Assembly (NCBI RefSeq): GCF_001583415.1
Contig: NZ_CP014475.1
Location: 2,914,001 to 2,978,000 of the forward strand
Length of the DNA: 64,000 nucleotides
From: Mycolicibacterium phlei
Lineage (GTDB): Bacteria > Actinomycetota > Actinomycetes > Mycobacteriales > Mycobacteriaceae
Direction: 5' to 3'
The notes under the pieces are model-generated. The model did no database searches, was not told the DNA's origin, and saw nothing but the letters and a program-made list of their open reading frames with translations. Positions 56,306-64,000 of the stretch are shown in pieces. The translations under genes and the position numbers were made by a program. Every line of letters begins with the position of its first letter. Position 1 is the first letter of the stretch.

Positions 56306-56311
56306 AATCTA
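56306..56311 (-). promoter_or_regulatory. -10 element, leaderless promoter of the SBP-like gene
   Basis: TAGATT is 7 nt before GTG 56298. It supports the short, signal-less form of the protein. Confidence 0.5.
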
Positions 56312-56348
56312 GGTCCATCGGCGCGGTGCTTCGGCTTGAATACAACGC

Positions 56349-57806
56349 GTGTTGTCACGTGTGGCCCTTGCGACGGCCGTTCTGGCGATGTCCACCTCCC
56401 TGAGTCTCGGCGCCGGGATCGCCGCCGCCGAGGAGGACAGCGACACCACCTCGGTGTCGGAGTCCACCTCGCAGACGCAGACGGAGCCGGAGACCGAGAC
56501 GGAGCCGGAGGATTCTGCCGAACCGGAACCCGACGCCGAACCCGAACCGGATCCCGAGCCCGAACCCGACGACTTCGAACTCGAACTCGAGCTCGACGAG
56601 GAACTCCCCGACCTCGCCGATGAGGTCGAGAAGCCCAAGCGCACAGGCGCACAGCAGGCCCCCGAGCCCGGGCTCACCGACGAGCCGACGGTCTTCGAAC
56701 CCGAGCCGCAGCCCCAAGCCCAGCTGGTCGCGTTCGCCGAACCCGAGGTGAACGACGACGACCCCGATCCTCCGACGGTCCCGCCGATGCGGCCGGCCAC
56801 CCTGGACAAGCAGCTGATCGGCGGGGTGTTCGACGTCGGCACGATCGTGGTGTCGGTGGTACACAGCGTCGCGAGCGCGGTCGCGCAGACCGTCGGGCCG
56901 GACACGCTGTTCGGGGTGCCGTACATGCTGGCGATGTCCGTCGTGAATTCCGCTGCCGCCGTGGGCCGTGTGCTGGTCGGCGGTCCGCTGTACGCACCGC
57001 CGTCGGCGCCGTACTCGGTGAGTTACGGGATCCTCGACATGGTCGCGCTGTTGAACCCGGCGCGCTCCCCCGCCGGGGCCAACGACCCGACCATCGGAGT
57101 CACCCCGGAGCACCCGCTGCCGGTCATCCTGCTCAACTCGACGGTGCTGACCCAGGGTGTGAACTGGGCCGTCGGCGCGCCGGTGCTGGCCAACGCCGGC
57201 TACAAGGTCTACACGTTCAACTACGGCAACCGGACCTCGAACCCGAACTTCCCGCTCCAGTCGATCGACGACATCCGGGTCTCGGCGCAGCAGCTGTCCG
57301 ACAAGATCGACGAGGTGCTCGCCGAAACCGGTGCGCCGCAGGTCATCCTGATCGGCCACTCACAGGGCGGCGGCATCCTGCCGGTGTACTACATCAACAA
57401 CCTCGATGGCGCCGACAAGGTCGCCCAGGTGATCGGGATCGCCCCCGGTAACCACGGCACCGACTTCCTGGGCCTGGTCTCCGGTGTGCTGTCGGTGCCG
57501 ATCCTGCGCGAGCTCTACATCGGGCTGTCGATGTGGCTGGCGCCGGCGTTCTACCAGCAGTCGATGGGCTCGGAGTTCATGGACGAGGTGTACGGCGACG
57601 GCGACACCCGCCCCGGGGTGCTGTACACCAACATCCTCACCGAGTACGACGAGGTCGCCACCCCGTACACCAACCACGTGCTGGACGGACCGAACGTCAC
57701 CAACATTGTGCTGCAGCACCGGTATCCGGGCCTGGTGCACGGACACCTGAACTCCGTTGTCAGCCCGTACGTCTGGGCGACGGTGCTGGACTCTCTGGCC
57801 GCTTAG
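56349..57806 (+). CDS. Secreted alpha/beta-hydrolase (lipase-like) with an acidic Glu/Pro-rich linker
   Basis: A protein of 485 residues. The signal peptide is about residues 1-27 (LATAVLAMSTSLSLGAGIAAA). A highly acidic low-complexity region (about 28-100) has many Glu-Pro repeats. The hydrolase domain (about 250-485) has the oxyanion strand VILLNSTVLTQGVNWAV, the nucleophile elbow GHSQGG (about 338), a possible catalytic Asp in LTEYDEVATPY and a His in GLVHGHLNS. The pattern fits triacylglycerol lipase/EstA-type secreted esterases. GTG 56349. The stop overlaps the convergent nitrilase gene by 4 bp. Confidence 0.8.
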   Translation: MLSRVALATAVLAMSTSLSLGAGIAAAEEDSDTTSVSESTSQTQTEPETETEPEDSAEPEPDAEPEPDPEPEPDDFELELELDEELPDLADEVEKPKRTGAQQAPEPGLTDEPTVFEPEPQPQAQLVAFAEPEVNDDDPDPPTVPPMRPATLDKQLIGGVFDVGTIVVSVVHSVASAVAQTVGPDTLFGVPYMLAMSVVNSAAAVGRVLVGGPLYAPPSAPYSVSYGILDMVALLNPARSPAGANDPTIGVTPEHPLPVILLNSTVLTQGVNWAVGAPVLANAGYKVYTFNYGNRTSNPNFPLQSIDDIRVSAQQLSDKIDEVLAETGAPQVILIGHSQGGGILPVYYINNLDGADKVAQVIGIAPGNHGTDFLGLVSGVLSVPILRELYIGLSMWLAPAFYQQSMGSEFMDEVYGDGDTRPGVLYTNILTEYDEVATPYTNHVLDGPNVTNIVLQHRYPGLVHGHLNSVVSPYVWATVLDSLAA

Positions 57807-58675
57807 ACCTGCCCGGGTGTCCAGCGGCGCGGGTCGATGCGGCCCTGGTAGATCGGCAGTTCGATGGGCCGGTCGTCGGGATACATCTGCGACCACACGC
57901 GGTTCCAGCCCTCGGTGCCGTTCTCGCGTACCCGGGTCACGGCGTCCAGGTCGACGTCCACACGGAGCACGCCCGGCTCCGCACCGGGCAGATCGGCGAT
58001 CACCGTGCCCTCGGGGTCGACGACGAGCGAGCCGCCGACGCCGACCGGTTCGGCCGCGTTGACGCTGAGCATGAACACCTGGTTGACGATCGCGTTGGCC
58101 TGCGCCAGGATCCGCTCCTGCCTGCGGTCCGCGCCGATCGTCTTGACCACATTGACGACGAACTCCGCGCCCATCCACGCCACGCTGCGGGTGGACTCCG
58201 GGAACCACGAGTCGTAACAGATCGACAGACCGCCGCGCCCGACACCCGGCATGTCGAAGACGACGAATTCGCTTCCGGGCGACCAGCCCTCGTACGGACG
58301 CCACGGAAACACCTTGCGGTAGCCGGCGATCAGGCGACCGTCCGGGTCGAACACCGGCTGGGTGTTGTACACGCCGCCGTCGTCGCCGAGTTCGGGGACT
58401 GAACCCGGAATCAACCACACCCCAAGTTCTTTGGCGATCTCGCCGAGCGTGCGCCCCCTCGGGCCGTCCAGCGGCTCGGCGGCCGCCCGCAGCCAGGCGT
58501 TACCGTCGGGGGCGTTGTCGCAGTCCCCGCACAGGTGGATCTCCGGGAACACGATCAGGTCGAGACGCTCGGAGCCGCTGGCGATCTGGGCGGCCTGCGC
58601 GTGCAGCTGCGCGACCGGGTCGTCGCCGGTCAGCGGTGCGTACTGGGCCAGCGCGACGGCGAGCGTACGGGCCAT
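57803..58675 (-). CDS. Carbon-nitrogen hydrolase (nitrilase superfamily)
   Basis: A protein of 290 residues with the Glu-Lys-Cys triad Glu45 (FPEIHLCG), Lys121 (YRKVFPW) and Cys153 (SICYDSWFPE). It probably hydrolyses an amide or nitrile; the SICYD/WFPE context suggests an amidase rather than a true nitrilase. It starts 3 nt after whiA and is the last gene of the uvrC-rapZ-yvcK-whiA operon, an addition I do not recall for M. tuberculosis. Substrate unknown. Confidence 0.88.
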   Translation of the reverse strand: MARTLAVALAQYAPLTGDDPVAQLHAQAAQIASGSERLDLIVFPEIHLCGDCDNAPDGNAWLRAAAEPLDGPRGRTLGEIAKELGVWLIPGSVPELGDDGGVYNTQPVFDPDGRLIAGYRKVFPWRPYEGWSPGSEFVVFDMPGVGRGGLSICYDSWFPESTRSVAWMGAEFVVNVVKTIGADRRQERILAQANAIVNQVFMLSVNAAEPVGVGGSLVVDPEGTVIADLPGAEPGVLRVDVDLDAVTRVRENGTEGWNRVWSQMYPDDRPIELPIYQGRIDPRRWTPGQV

Positions 58676-58678
58676 CGG

Positions 58679-59662
58679 CTAGGCGTCTTCGAGCAGGTCG
58701 GGCGTGACCGCCGACTCGGTGTCGGGGATGCCCTCCTGCTTGGCCTTGCGGTCGGCCATCGACAACAGCCGCCGGATACGGCCCGCCACAGCGTCTTTGG
58801 TCATCGGCGGATCGGCGAGGCGGCCGAGCTCCTCCAGCGAGGCCTGCCGGTGTTCCACCCGCAGCTTGCCCGCCGCCGCCAGGTGCTCGGGCACGGAGTC
58901 GCCGAGGATCTCCAGCGCGCGCTCCACCCGGGCGGCCGCGGCCACCGCGGCGCGCGCCGACCGGCGCAGGTTGGCGTCATCGAAGTTTGCCAGCCGGTTG
59001 GCGGTCGCGCGCACCTCGCGGCGCATGCGGCGCTCCTCCCAGGTCAACCGGGTGTCCTGGGCGCCCATCCGGGTCAGCAGCGCACCGATGGCCTCACCGT
59101 CGCGCACCACCACCCGGTCGGTGCCGCGGACCTCGCGCGCCTTGGCGGTCACGCCGAGCCGGCGGGCCGCCCCGACCAACGCCAGCGCCGCCTCCGGACC
59201 CGGGCAGCTGACCTCCAGCGCCGACGAGCGACCCGGTTCGGTGAGCGATCCGTGCGCCAAAAACGCTCCGCGCCAAGCGGCCTCGGCGTCGGCAATGCTG
59301 CCGCCGACGACCTGGGCGGGCAGCCCGCGCACCGGGCGACCGCGCAGGTCCAACAGCCCGGTCTGGCGGGCCAGCGCCTCACCGTCCTTGGCGACCTGCA
59401 CCACGTAACGGGTGTTCTTGCGGATGCCGCTGGCCTGCAGCACGTGCACCGTGGCGTGGTAGCCGTACAGGTCGTAGATGTCCTTACGCAGCCGGCGCGC
59501 GATGATGCCGAGGTCGACCTCGGCCTCCACCACCACCCGGCCCCCGACGATGTGCAGGCCGCCTGCGAACCGCAGCAGCGAGGCGACCTCAGCTTTGCGG
59601 GCGCTGACCGAGTTGACGACCAGCCTGCTCAGCTCGTCTTTGACCTCGGCTGTCATCGCCAC
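58679..59662 (-). CDS. whiA: WhiA DNA-binding regulator
   Basis: A protein of 327 residues. An N-terminal LAGLIDADG-like domain without nuclease residues (about 1-200: [27 protein letters not shown]) precedes the C-terminal WhiA HTH ([25 protein letters not shown], about 275-300). It regulates sporulation in Streptomyces and division elsewhere. Nearly identical to my memory of M. tuberculosis Rv1423. GTG 59662 overlaps yvcK by 10 bp. The rapZ-yvcK-whiA order is widely conserved. Confidence 0.97.
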   Translation of the reverse strand: MAMTAEVKDELSRLVVNSVSARKAEVASLLRFAGGLHIVGGRVVVEAEVDLGIIARRLRKDIYDLYGYHATVHVLQASGIRKNTRYVVQVAKDGEALARQTGLLDLRGRPVRGLPAQVVGGSIADAEAAWRGAFLAHGSLTEPGRSSALEVSCPGPEAALALVGAARRLGVTAKAREVRGTDRVVVRDGEAIGALLTRMGAQDTRLTWEERRMRREVRATANRLANFDDANLRRSARAAVAAAARVERALEILGDSVPEHLAAAGKLRVEHRQASLEELGRLADPPMTKDAVAGRIRRLLSMADRKAKQEGIPDTESAVTPDLLEDA

Positions 59663-60693
59663 GGATCGTCACCTCTCGGTCCAGTCACTGTCGATGTGGG
59701 CACTGTGGGCGCCGGGTGGGCCGCGCCGCGCAGCCGCACACCTTCCAGCGCCGCGGCCAATCGCGCCGGGTCATGTAAAGGTGTACCAGGTCTGGACACG
59801 TCGGCAAACTCCACGCGAGCGGCGAGGGTGTTCGCGGTGCGACGCAGTTGGTCGCGCTCGCGCTCGCTCGGCACCCGGCTCGCGTCGACGATGATGTCAT
59901 GCACCGTGAAGTCCGGTGCATGCTGGGCTAACACGTGGATGTGACGCTCGGCGGAGAAGCCCGCCGTCTCCCCCGGTTCGGCGACCAGGTTGAGCACCAG
60001 CGCGCGCCGCGCGGGCGTCGATTTCAACGCCGCCGCCAGTTCCGGCACCAGCACGTGCGGGATCACGGAGGTGAACCACGATCCGGGCCCCAGCACCACC
60101 AGATCTGCGGCCATGATCGCGTCGACAGCCTGGCGGGTGGCGGGCGGGTCGCCGGGGATCAGCCGCACCCGGCGCACCTTGCCGGGGGTGGTCGCGATGG
60201 CCACCTGTCCGCGGATCACCCGGCTCATCCGCGGATCGGACTCCAGACCCGCGACGTCGGCCTCGATACCCAGACCCATCGGGCACATCGGCAGCACCCG
60301 GCCCTTCACGCCGAGGATGCGGCCCAGCTCGTCGAGGGCGGCGACCGGGTCGGCCAGCACCTCGGTGAGCCCGGCCAGCATCAGGTTGCCGATCGGATGG
60401 CCGGCCAGCGCGCCCGTGCCGCCGAACCGGTGCTGGATGATCGTCGCCCACAACCGGCCGTGTGGACTGTCGGATGCCAACGCCGCCAACGCCATTCGCA
60501 GATCGCCGGGCGGCACCACGTCGAGTTCGCTGCGGATGCGGCCCGACGAGCCGCCGTCGTCGGCGACGGTGACGATCGCGGTCACGTGCGGTGTGAGCCG
60601 GCGCGCCGCCGACAGCGTGGCGTAGAGCCCGTGGCCACCGCCCAGGGCGACGATGCGGGGACTGATCTGTCCTCCCTGCGTGCGGGGACTCAC
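59653..60693 (-). CDS. yvcK: YvcK/CofD-like (CuvA) protein
   Basis: A protein of 346 residues. It starts [22 protein letters not shown] and has [26 protein letters not shown] and [12 protein letters not shown], the conserved YvcK blocks for a CofD-type UDP-sugar-binding fold. In B. subtilis and mycobacteria it is needed for cell shape and wall homeostasis and binds UDP-GlcNAc. I chose GTG 60693, which overlaps the rapZ stop (GTGA); the frame to 60804 lies within rapZ. Confidence 0.94.
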   Translation of the reverse strand: MSPRTQGGQISPRIVALGGGHGLYATLSAARRLTPHVTAIVTVADDGGSSGRIRSELDVVPPGDLRMALAALASDSPHGRLWATIIQHRFGGTGALAGHPIGNLMLAGLTEVLADPVAALDELGRILGVKGRVLPMCPMGLGIEADVAGLESDPRMSRVIRGQVAIATTPGKVRRVRLIPGDPPATRQAVDAIMAADLVVLGPGSWFTSVIPHVLVPELAAALKSTPARRALVLNLVAEPGETAGFSAERHIHVLAQHAPDFTVHDIIVDASRVPSERERDQLRRTANTLAARVEFADVSRPGTPLHDPARLAAALEGVRLRGAAHPAPTVPTSTVTGPRGDDPWR

Positions 60694-61604
60694 TCCCGCC
60701 CCAGATCCCGGTGCAGCACCCGCACCGTCAGGTTCTCCCCGGCCGCCAGCTTGCCGGCCAGTGCCTCGGCGATCGCCACACTTCGATGCTTGCCCCCGGT
60801 ACATCCGATGGCGACGGTCATATATCGCTTCCCCTCGCGACGGTATCCATCGATCACCACGTCGAGCAGCCGGTGGTAGTTGTCCACGAACTCCAGCGCA
60901 CCGGGCTGCCCGAGCACGTAGTCGCGCACCGCGGGATGCTGACCGGTGTGCGGGCGCAGGTCGTCCACCCAGTGCGGATTGGGCAGGAACCGCACGTCCA
61001 TCACCGTGTCGGCGTCCATCGGCAGGCCGTACTTGTAGCCGAACGACTCGACCGTGACGTTGGTGTGCGCGACGGTGTCCTCGCTGAACGCGCGCTCGAT
61101 GCTCTCCCGCAGGGCGTGCACGGACATCGTGGTGGTGTCGATGACCAGATCGGCGGCCGCGCGCACCGGCGCCAGCAGCGCCCGCTCGGCGGCGATGCCC
61201 TCGGCCAGCGTCTGGTTGCCCTGCAGCGGGTGGCTGCGCCGGTTCTGCTCGTAGCGGCGCACCAGCGCCTCGTCGGAGGCCTCCAGGAACAGCACCCGCG
61301 GGGTGATGTTGCGGGTGGCCAGGTCGTTGAGCACCCAGTCCAGATCACCGGTGAAGCCGCGCGAGCGCACGTCCATCACCACCGCGAGCTGGGTGATCCG
61401 CGAGCCGGCCGCCAGGCCGAACTCGACCATCCGGGCGATCAGCTCGGGCGGCAGGTTGTCGGCGACGTACCAGCCGAGATCCTCGAGCACCTTGGCCGCG
61501 GTGCCGCGGCCGGCGCCCGACAGGCCGGTGACCAGGACCACGTCGATGCCGGAGTCGGCGCCTGACTCGTCGCGCAGATCTTCGTGCATTCCCTGGTCCG
61601 TCAT
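60690..61604 (-). CDS. rapZ: RapZ-like P-loop nucleotide-binding protein
   Basis: A protein of 304 residues. The P-loop is [19 protein letters not shown] (about 26-44), with Arg at the usual Lys position, a form I recall from other actinobacteria. The C-terminal domain has [26 protein letters not shown] and [18 protein letters not shown]. It is the RNase adaptor for glmZ in E. coli; in Gram-positives it binds nucleotides and its role is unclear. ATG 61604 overlaps the uvrC stop by 4 nt. Confidence 0.94.
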   Translation of the reverse strand: MTDQGMHEDLRDESGADSGIDVVLVTGLSGAGRGTAAKVLEDLGWYVADNLPPELIARMVEFGLAAGSRITQLAVVMDVRSRGFTGDLDWVLNDLATRNITPRVLFLEASDEALVRRYEQNRRSHPLQGNQTLAEGIAAERALLAPVRAAADLVIDTTTMSVHALRESIERAFSEDTVAHTNVTVESFGYKYGLPMDADTVMDVRFLPNPHWVDDLRPHTGQHPAVRDYVLGQPGALEFVDNYHRLLDVVIDGYRREGKRYMTVAIGCTGGKHRSVAIAEALAGKLAAGENLTVRVLHRDLGRE

Positions 61605-63607
61605 CCCGATACCCTGCTCTGATCATCGCTGATTTCTAGGCCGGACGCGTCGCTTTGCGGCGGGTCGGACACGTCGCCTTGCGACGGTACGCCAAGAGCC
61701 TCGAGCACCGCCCGCGCGGTGGCGACGCCGATCCCGGGCACCGCGGTGATCTCCTCGACGGTGGCCTGCTTGAGCCGGGCCACCGACCCGAAGTGGGTGA
61801 CCAACGCCTTGCGCCGGTGCTCACCGAGGCCGCGCACCGAGTCCAGCGCCGAGGCGGTCATCCGCTTGGACCGTTTGCTGCGGTGGTAGCTGATCGCGAA
61901 GCGGTGCGCCTCGTCACGCACCCGCTGCAGCAGGTACAGGCCCTCGCTGTTGCGCGGCAGGATCACCGGGTCGGGCTCGTAGGGCACCCACACCTCCTCG
62001 AGTCGCTTAGCCAGGCCGATGACCGCGACGTCGGTGATGCCCAGCTCGTCGAGCACCGCCTGCGCGGCGTTCACCTGCGGCGCACCGCCGTCGACGACGT
62101 ACAGGTTGGGCGGGTAGGCGAACTTGCGCGACTTTCCTTCCGGGGCAATCTCGGTCGGGTGCGCGATGTCGTGCAGGTGCCGGTGGAAGCGGCGCCGGGT
62201 GACCTCGGCGATCGAGGCGACGTCGTCGGAGCGGCCGTCGCCCGCGGCCTCGCGGATCGCGTAGTGGCGGTAGTCCGACTTGCGCGGCAGACCGTCCTCG
62301 AACACCACCAGCGACGCCACCACGTCCGTGCCCTGCACGTGGCTGATGTCGACGCACTCGATGCGCAGCGGCGCGTCGGCCAGCCCGAGGGCGTCCTGAA
62401 TGTTCTGCAGGGCAGCGGTTCTTGCGGTGAAGTCGCCGGCCCGCTTGAGCTTGTGCTGCTGCAGGGCCTCCTGCGCGTTGCGTTTGACGGTCTCGGCGAG
62501 CGCGCGCTTGTCACCGCGCTGGGGCACCCGCAGCCGGACCTTCGAGCAGCGCAGCCCGGACAGCCACTCGGCCAGTTCGTCGGCGTTCTCCGGCAGGCAC
62601 GGCAGCAGCACCTCCCTGGGCACCGGACTGGTCGCCTCGTCGGCGGCGCCGCCCAATTCCGCCTGGTCGCCGTAGAACTGGGTGAGGAACTGCTCGACGA
62701 TCTGCTCGTCGCTGCCCTCGTTCGGTTCGCCGGACTTCTCGACGACCCAGCCGCGCTGACCGCGGACCCGGCCGCCGCGCACGTGGAACACCTGCACCGC
62801 GACCTCGAGCTCGTCGTCGGCGAACGCCATCACGTCGGCGTCGGTGCCGTCGCCGAACACCACGGTCTGCTTCTCCAGCGCGCGTTTGAGCGCCCCCACG
62901 TCGTCGCGCAGCCGCGCGGCCCGCTCGAAGTCGAGTTCCTCGGCGGCGGCGGTCATCTGGCGTTCCAGATCGCGGATCAGCCGGTCGGTCTTGCCGGCCA
63001 GGAAGTCGCAGAAGTCCAGCACGATGCGCCGGTGCTCCTCGGCGCTGACCCGCCCGACGCACGGGGCCGAGCACTTGTCGATGTAGCCGAGCAGACAGGG
63101 CCGGTCAATCTGGCTGTGTCGCTTGAAGACTCCCGCCGAGCAGGTGCGGGCCGGAAACACCCGGGTCAGCAGGTCGAGGGTTTCGCGGATGGCCCAGGCG
63201 TGCGAGTAGGGCCCGAAGTAGCGCACCCCCTTGCGGCGGGCACCGCGGTACACCATCAGCCGGGGGTACTCCTCGTTGAGGGTGACCGCGAGCACCGGAT
63301 AGGACTTGTCGTCGCGGTAGCGGACGTTGAACCGCGGATCGAACTCCTTGATCCAGTTGTACTCCAGCTGCAGCGCCTCGACCTCGGTGCTGACCACCGT
63401 CCACTCGACGCTGCCCGCCGACATCACCATCTGCCGGGTGCGCGGCGCCAGGCTCGAGATGTCGGCGAAGTAGGAGTTCAGCCGGCTGCGCAGGCTCTTG
63501 GCCTTGCCGACGTAGATGACCCGGCCGTGCGGGTCGCGGAATCGGTAGACGCCCGGTTCGACGGGGATGGACCCGGGGGCGGGTCGGTACGTCGATGGAT
63601 CGGGCAC
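61601..63607 (-). CDS. uvrC: Excinuclease ABC subunit C
   Basis: Makes both incisions in nucleotide excision repair. The protein has 668 residues. The GIY-YIG nuclease is [26 protein letters not shown] (about 18-43). The UVR motif that binds UvrB is about 200-235 ([20 protein letters not shown]). The RNase H-like 3' nuclease includes [13 protein letters not shown]. Two helix-hairpin-helix motifs close the protein ([30 protein letters not shown]). I chose GTG 63607 ([12 protein letters not shown]), 7 nt after TAACCT (63615-63620); it is leaderless. Heads the rapZ-yvcK-whiA operon. Confidence 0.97.
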   Translation of the reverse strand: MPDPSTYRPAPGSIPVEPGVYRFRDPHGRVIYVGKAKSLRSRLNSYFADISSLAPRTRQMVMSAGSVEWTVVSTEVEALQLEYNWIKEFDPRFNVRYRDDKSYPVLAVTLNEEYPRLMVYRGARRKGVRYFGPYSHAWAIRETLDLLTRVFPARTCSAGVFKRHSQIDRPCLLGYIDKCSAPCVGRVSAEEHRRIVLDFCDFLAGKTDRLIRDLERQMTAAAEELDFERAARLRDDVGALKRALEKQTVVFGDGTDADVMAFADDELEVAVQVFHVRGGRVRGQRGWVVEKSGEPNEGSDEQIVEQFLTQFYGDQAELGGAADEATSPVPREVLLPCLPENADELAEWLSGLRCSKVRLRVPQRGDKRALAETVKRNAQEALQQHKLKRAGDFTARTAALQNIQDALGLADAPLRIECVDISHVQGTDVVASLVVFEDGLPRKSDYRHYAIREAAGDGRSDDVASIAEVTRRRFHRHLHDIAHPTEIAPEGKSRKFAYPPNLYVVDGGAPQVNAAQAVLDELGITDVAVIGLAKRLEEVWVPYEPDPVILPRNSEGLYLLQRVRDEAHRFAISYHRSKRSKRMTASALDSVRGLGEHRRKALVTHFGSVARLKQATVEEITAVPGIGVATARAVLEALGVPSQGDVSDPPQSDASGLEISDDQSRVSG

Positions 63608-63614
63608 GGCTCCC

Positions 63615-63620
63615 AGGTTA
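63615..63620 (-). promoter_or_regulatory. -10 element of leaderless uvrC operon promoter
   Basis: TAACCT is 7 nt before GTG 63607, in the 42-bp gap after the PH-domain gene. Confidence 0.5.
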
Positions 63621-63649
63621 CTGCCGCGCACCGACTGGTCCGGCGGGCG

Positions 63650-64000
63650 TCAGCCCGAGTTGACCCGGTAGCGCTCGACCAGGGCCCGTACGGTGTCCAT
63701 CGCGTCGACCGCGCGCTGCTTGTCGATCGCCTGGATCGCCATCACCGGGATGTACTCGTCGTCGGGCAGGTCGACGCGGGCCCAGCGGGCGCCGGTCGGG
63801 AACGAGACACCGACCACATCGTCCCAGGAGATGATTTTGTCGCCCAACACGTTTCGCACCGCGATACCGGACGGGCCCACCCGCAGCCGGGGCCGGGTGA
63901 GCAACAGCACGGCACCGGCGAGCACCACGCCCAGCAGGGCGACCGCGACCTGGTCGGCGGTGCGGAAGATCACCCCGGAGGTGCCGACCCGCAGCAGCGC
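63650..64000 (-). CDS. PH-domain membrane protein, 5' end beyond window
   Basis: At least 116 residues, open to the window edge. Hydrophobic segment VAVALLGVVLAGAVLLLT, then the small bacterial PH-like domain (LRVGPSGIAVRNVLGDKIISWDDVVGVSFPTGARWARVDLPDDEYIPVMAIQAID). The frame stays open upstream of the internal GTG at 63973 (ALLRVGTSG), and the M. tuberculosis relative I recall is about 150 residues, so the true start is probably outside. Function unknown. Confidence 0.8.
   Translation of the reverse strand, partial: ALLRVGTSGVIFRTADQVAVALLGVVLAGAVLLLTRPRLRVGPSGIAVRNVLGDKIISWDDVVGVSFPTGARWARVDLPDDEYIPVMAIQAIDKQRAVDAMDTVRALVERYRVNSG

Overview
The window is high-GC actinobacterial DNA from a mycobacterium. 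Three things show this: near-identity of InhA, MabA, WhiA, UvrC and RipA to the M. tuberculosis proteins as I remember them; many leaderless starts with a TAnnnT -10 element 6-8 nt upstream of GTG/ATG; and the gene order. From memory it corresponds to the Rv1493-Rv1417 part of the M. tuberculosis map, read in reverse. Phosphoenolpyruvate carboxylase is present, SufB has no intein and no PE/PGRS genes are seen, which points to an environmental, probably fast-growing Mycolicibacterium-type species. I cannot name the species. No rRNA, tRNA, CRISPR array or insertion sequence was seen, and no stretch longer than about 225 bp lacks a gene.

Layout. 1-3.9 kb: methylmalonyl-CoA mutase (mutA-mutB; mutB runs off the left edge). 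4-7.3 kb: a TVP38/VTT membrane protein, an NfeD-SPFH pair and a conserved hypothetical. 7.3-9.9 kb: the mabA(fabG1)-inhA-hemH operon, with a conserved leaderless promoter. 10-14.1 kb: MoxR1 ATPase, a DUF58 protein and two tandem VWA membrane proteins. 14.2-17.2 kb: peptidoglycan hydrolases RipA and RipB and an Rv1476-type membrane protein. 17.3-20.9 kb: aconitase with its TetR repressor AcnR and a recognisable AcnR operator, then a small HTH protein. 21-25.8 kb: an ABC-F ATPase, EchA12-like crotonase, thioredoxin, a small membrane protein and an MHS-type transporter. 25.8-32.5 kb: the SUF operon sufR-B-D-C-S-U-T, with an extra HTH gene directly behind sufT. 32.6-36 kb: mannosyltransferase MptB and an ABC-2 exporter.

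36-41 kb: a divergent TetR/DAPG-hydrolase-like pair with three operator-like dyads; heme A synthase ctaA, an ATP-grasp-like protein, quinone oxidoreductase and heme O synthase ctaB. 41.2-47.6 kb: the pentose-phosphate operon tkt-tal-zwf-opcA-pgl. 47.6-49.5 kb: a 13E12-type DUF222/HNH protein and a coiled-coil protein. 49.5-55.7 kb: ppc, secG and glycolytic gap-pgk-tpiA. 55.7-57.8 kb: a periplasmic-binding-fold protein without a signal peptide and a secreted lipase-like protein. 57.8-64 kb: the uvrC-rapZ-yvcK-whiA-nitrilase operon and a PH-domain membrane protein cut by the right edge.

Most of the window is core metabolism and cell-envelope biology: mycolate synthesis, peptidoglycan hydrolysis, lipoglycan mannosylation, Fe-S assembly, heme A supply and central carbon. 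I did not find an obvious new multi-gene system. The most unusual items are the duplicated VWA genes with a 178-bp near-identical patch, the TetR/hydrolase pair with its triple-dyad intergenic region, the HTH gene appended to the SUF operon, and several regulatory palindromes.
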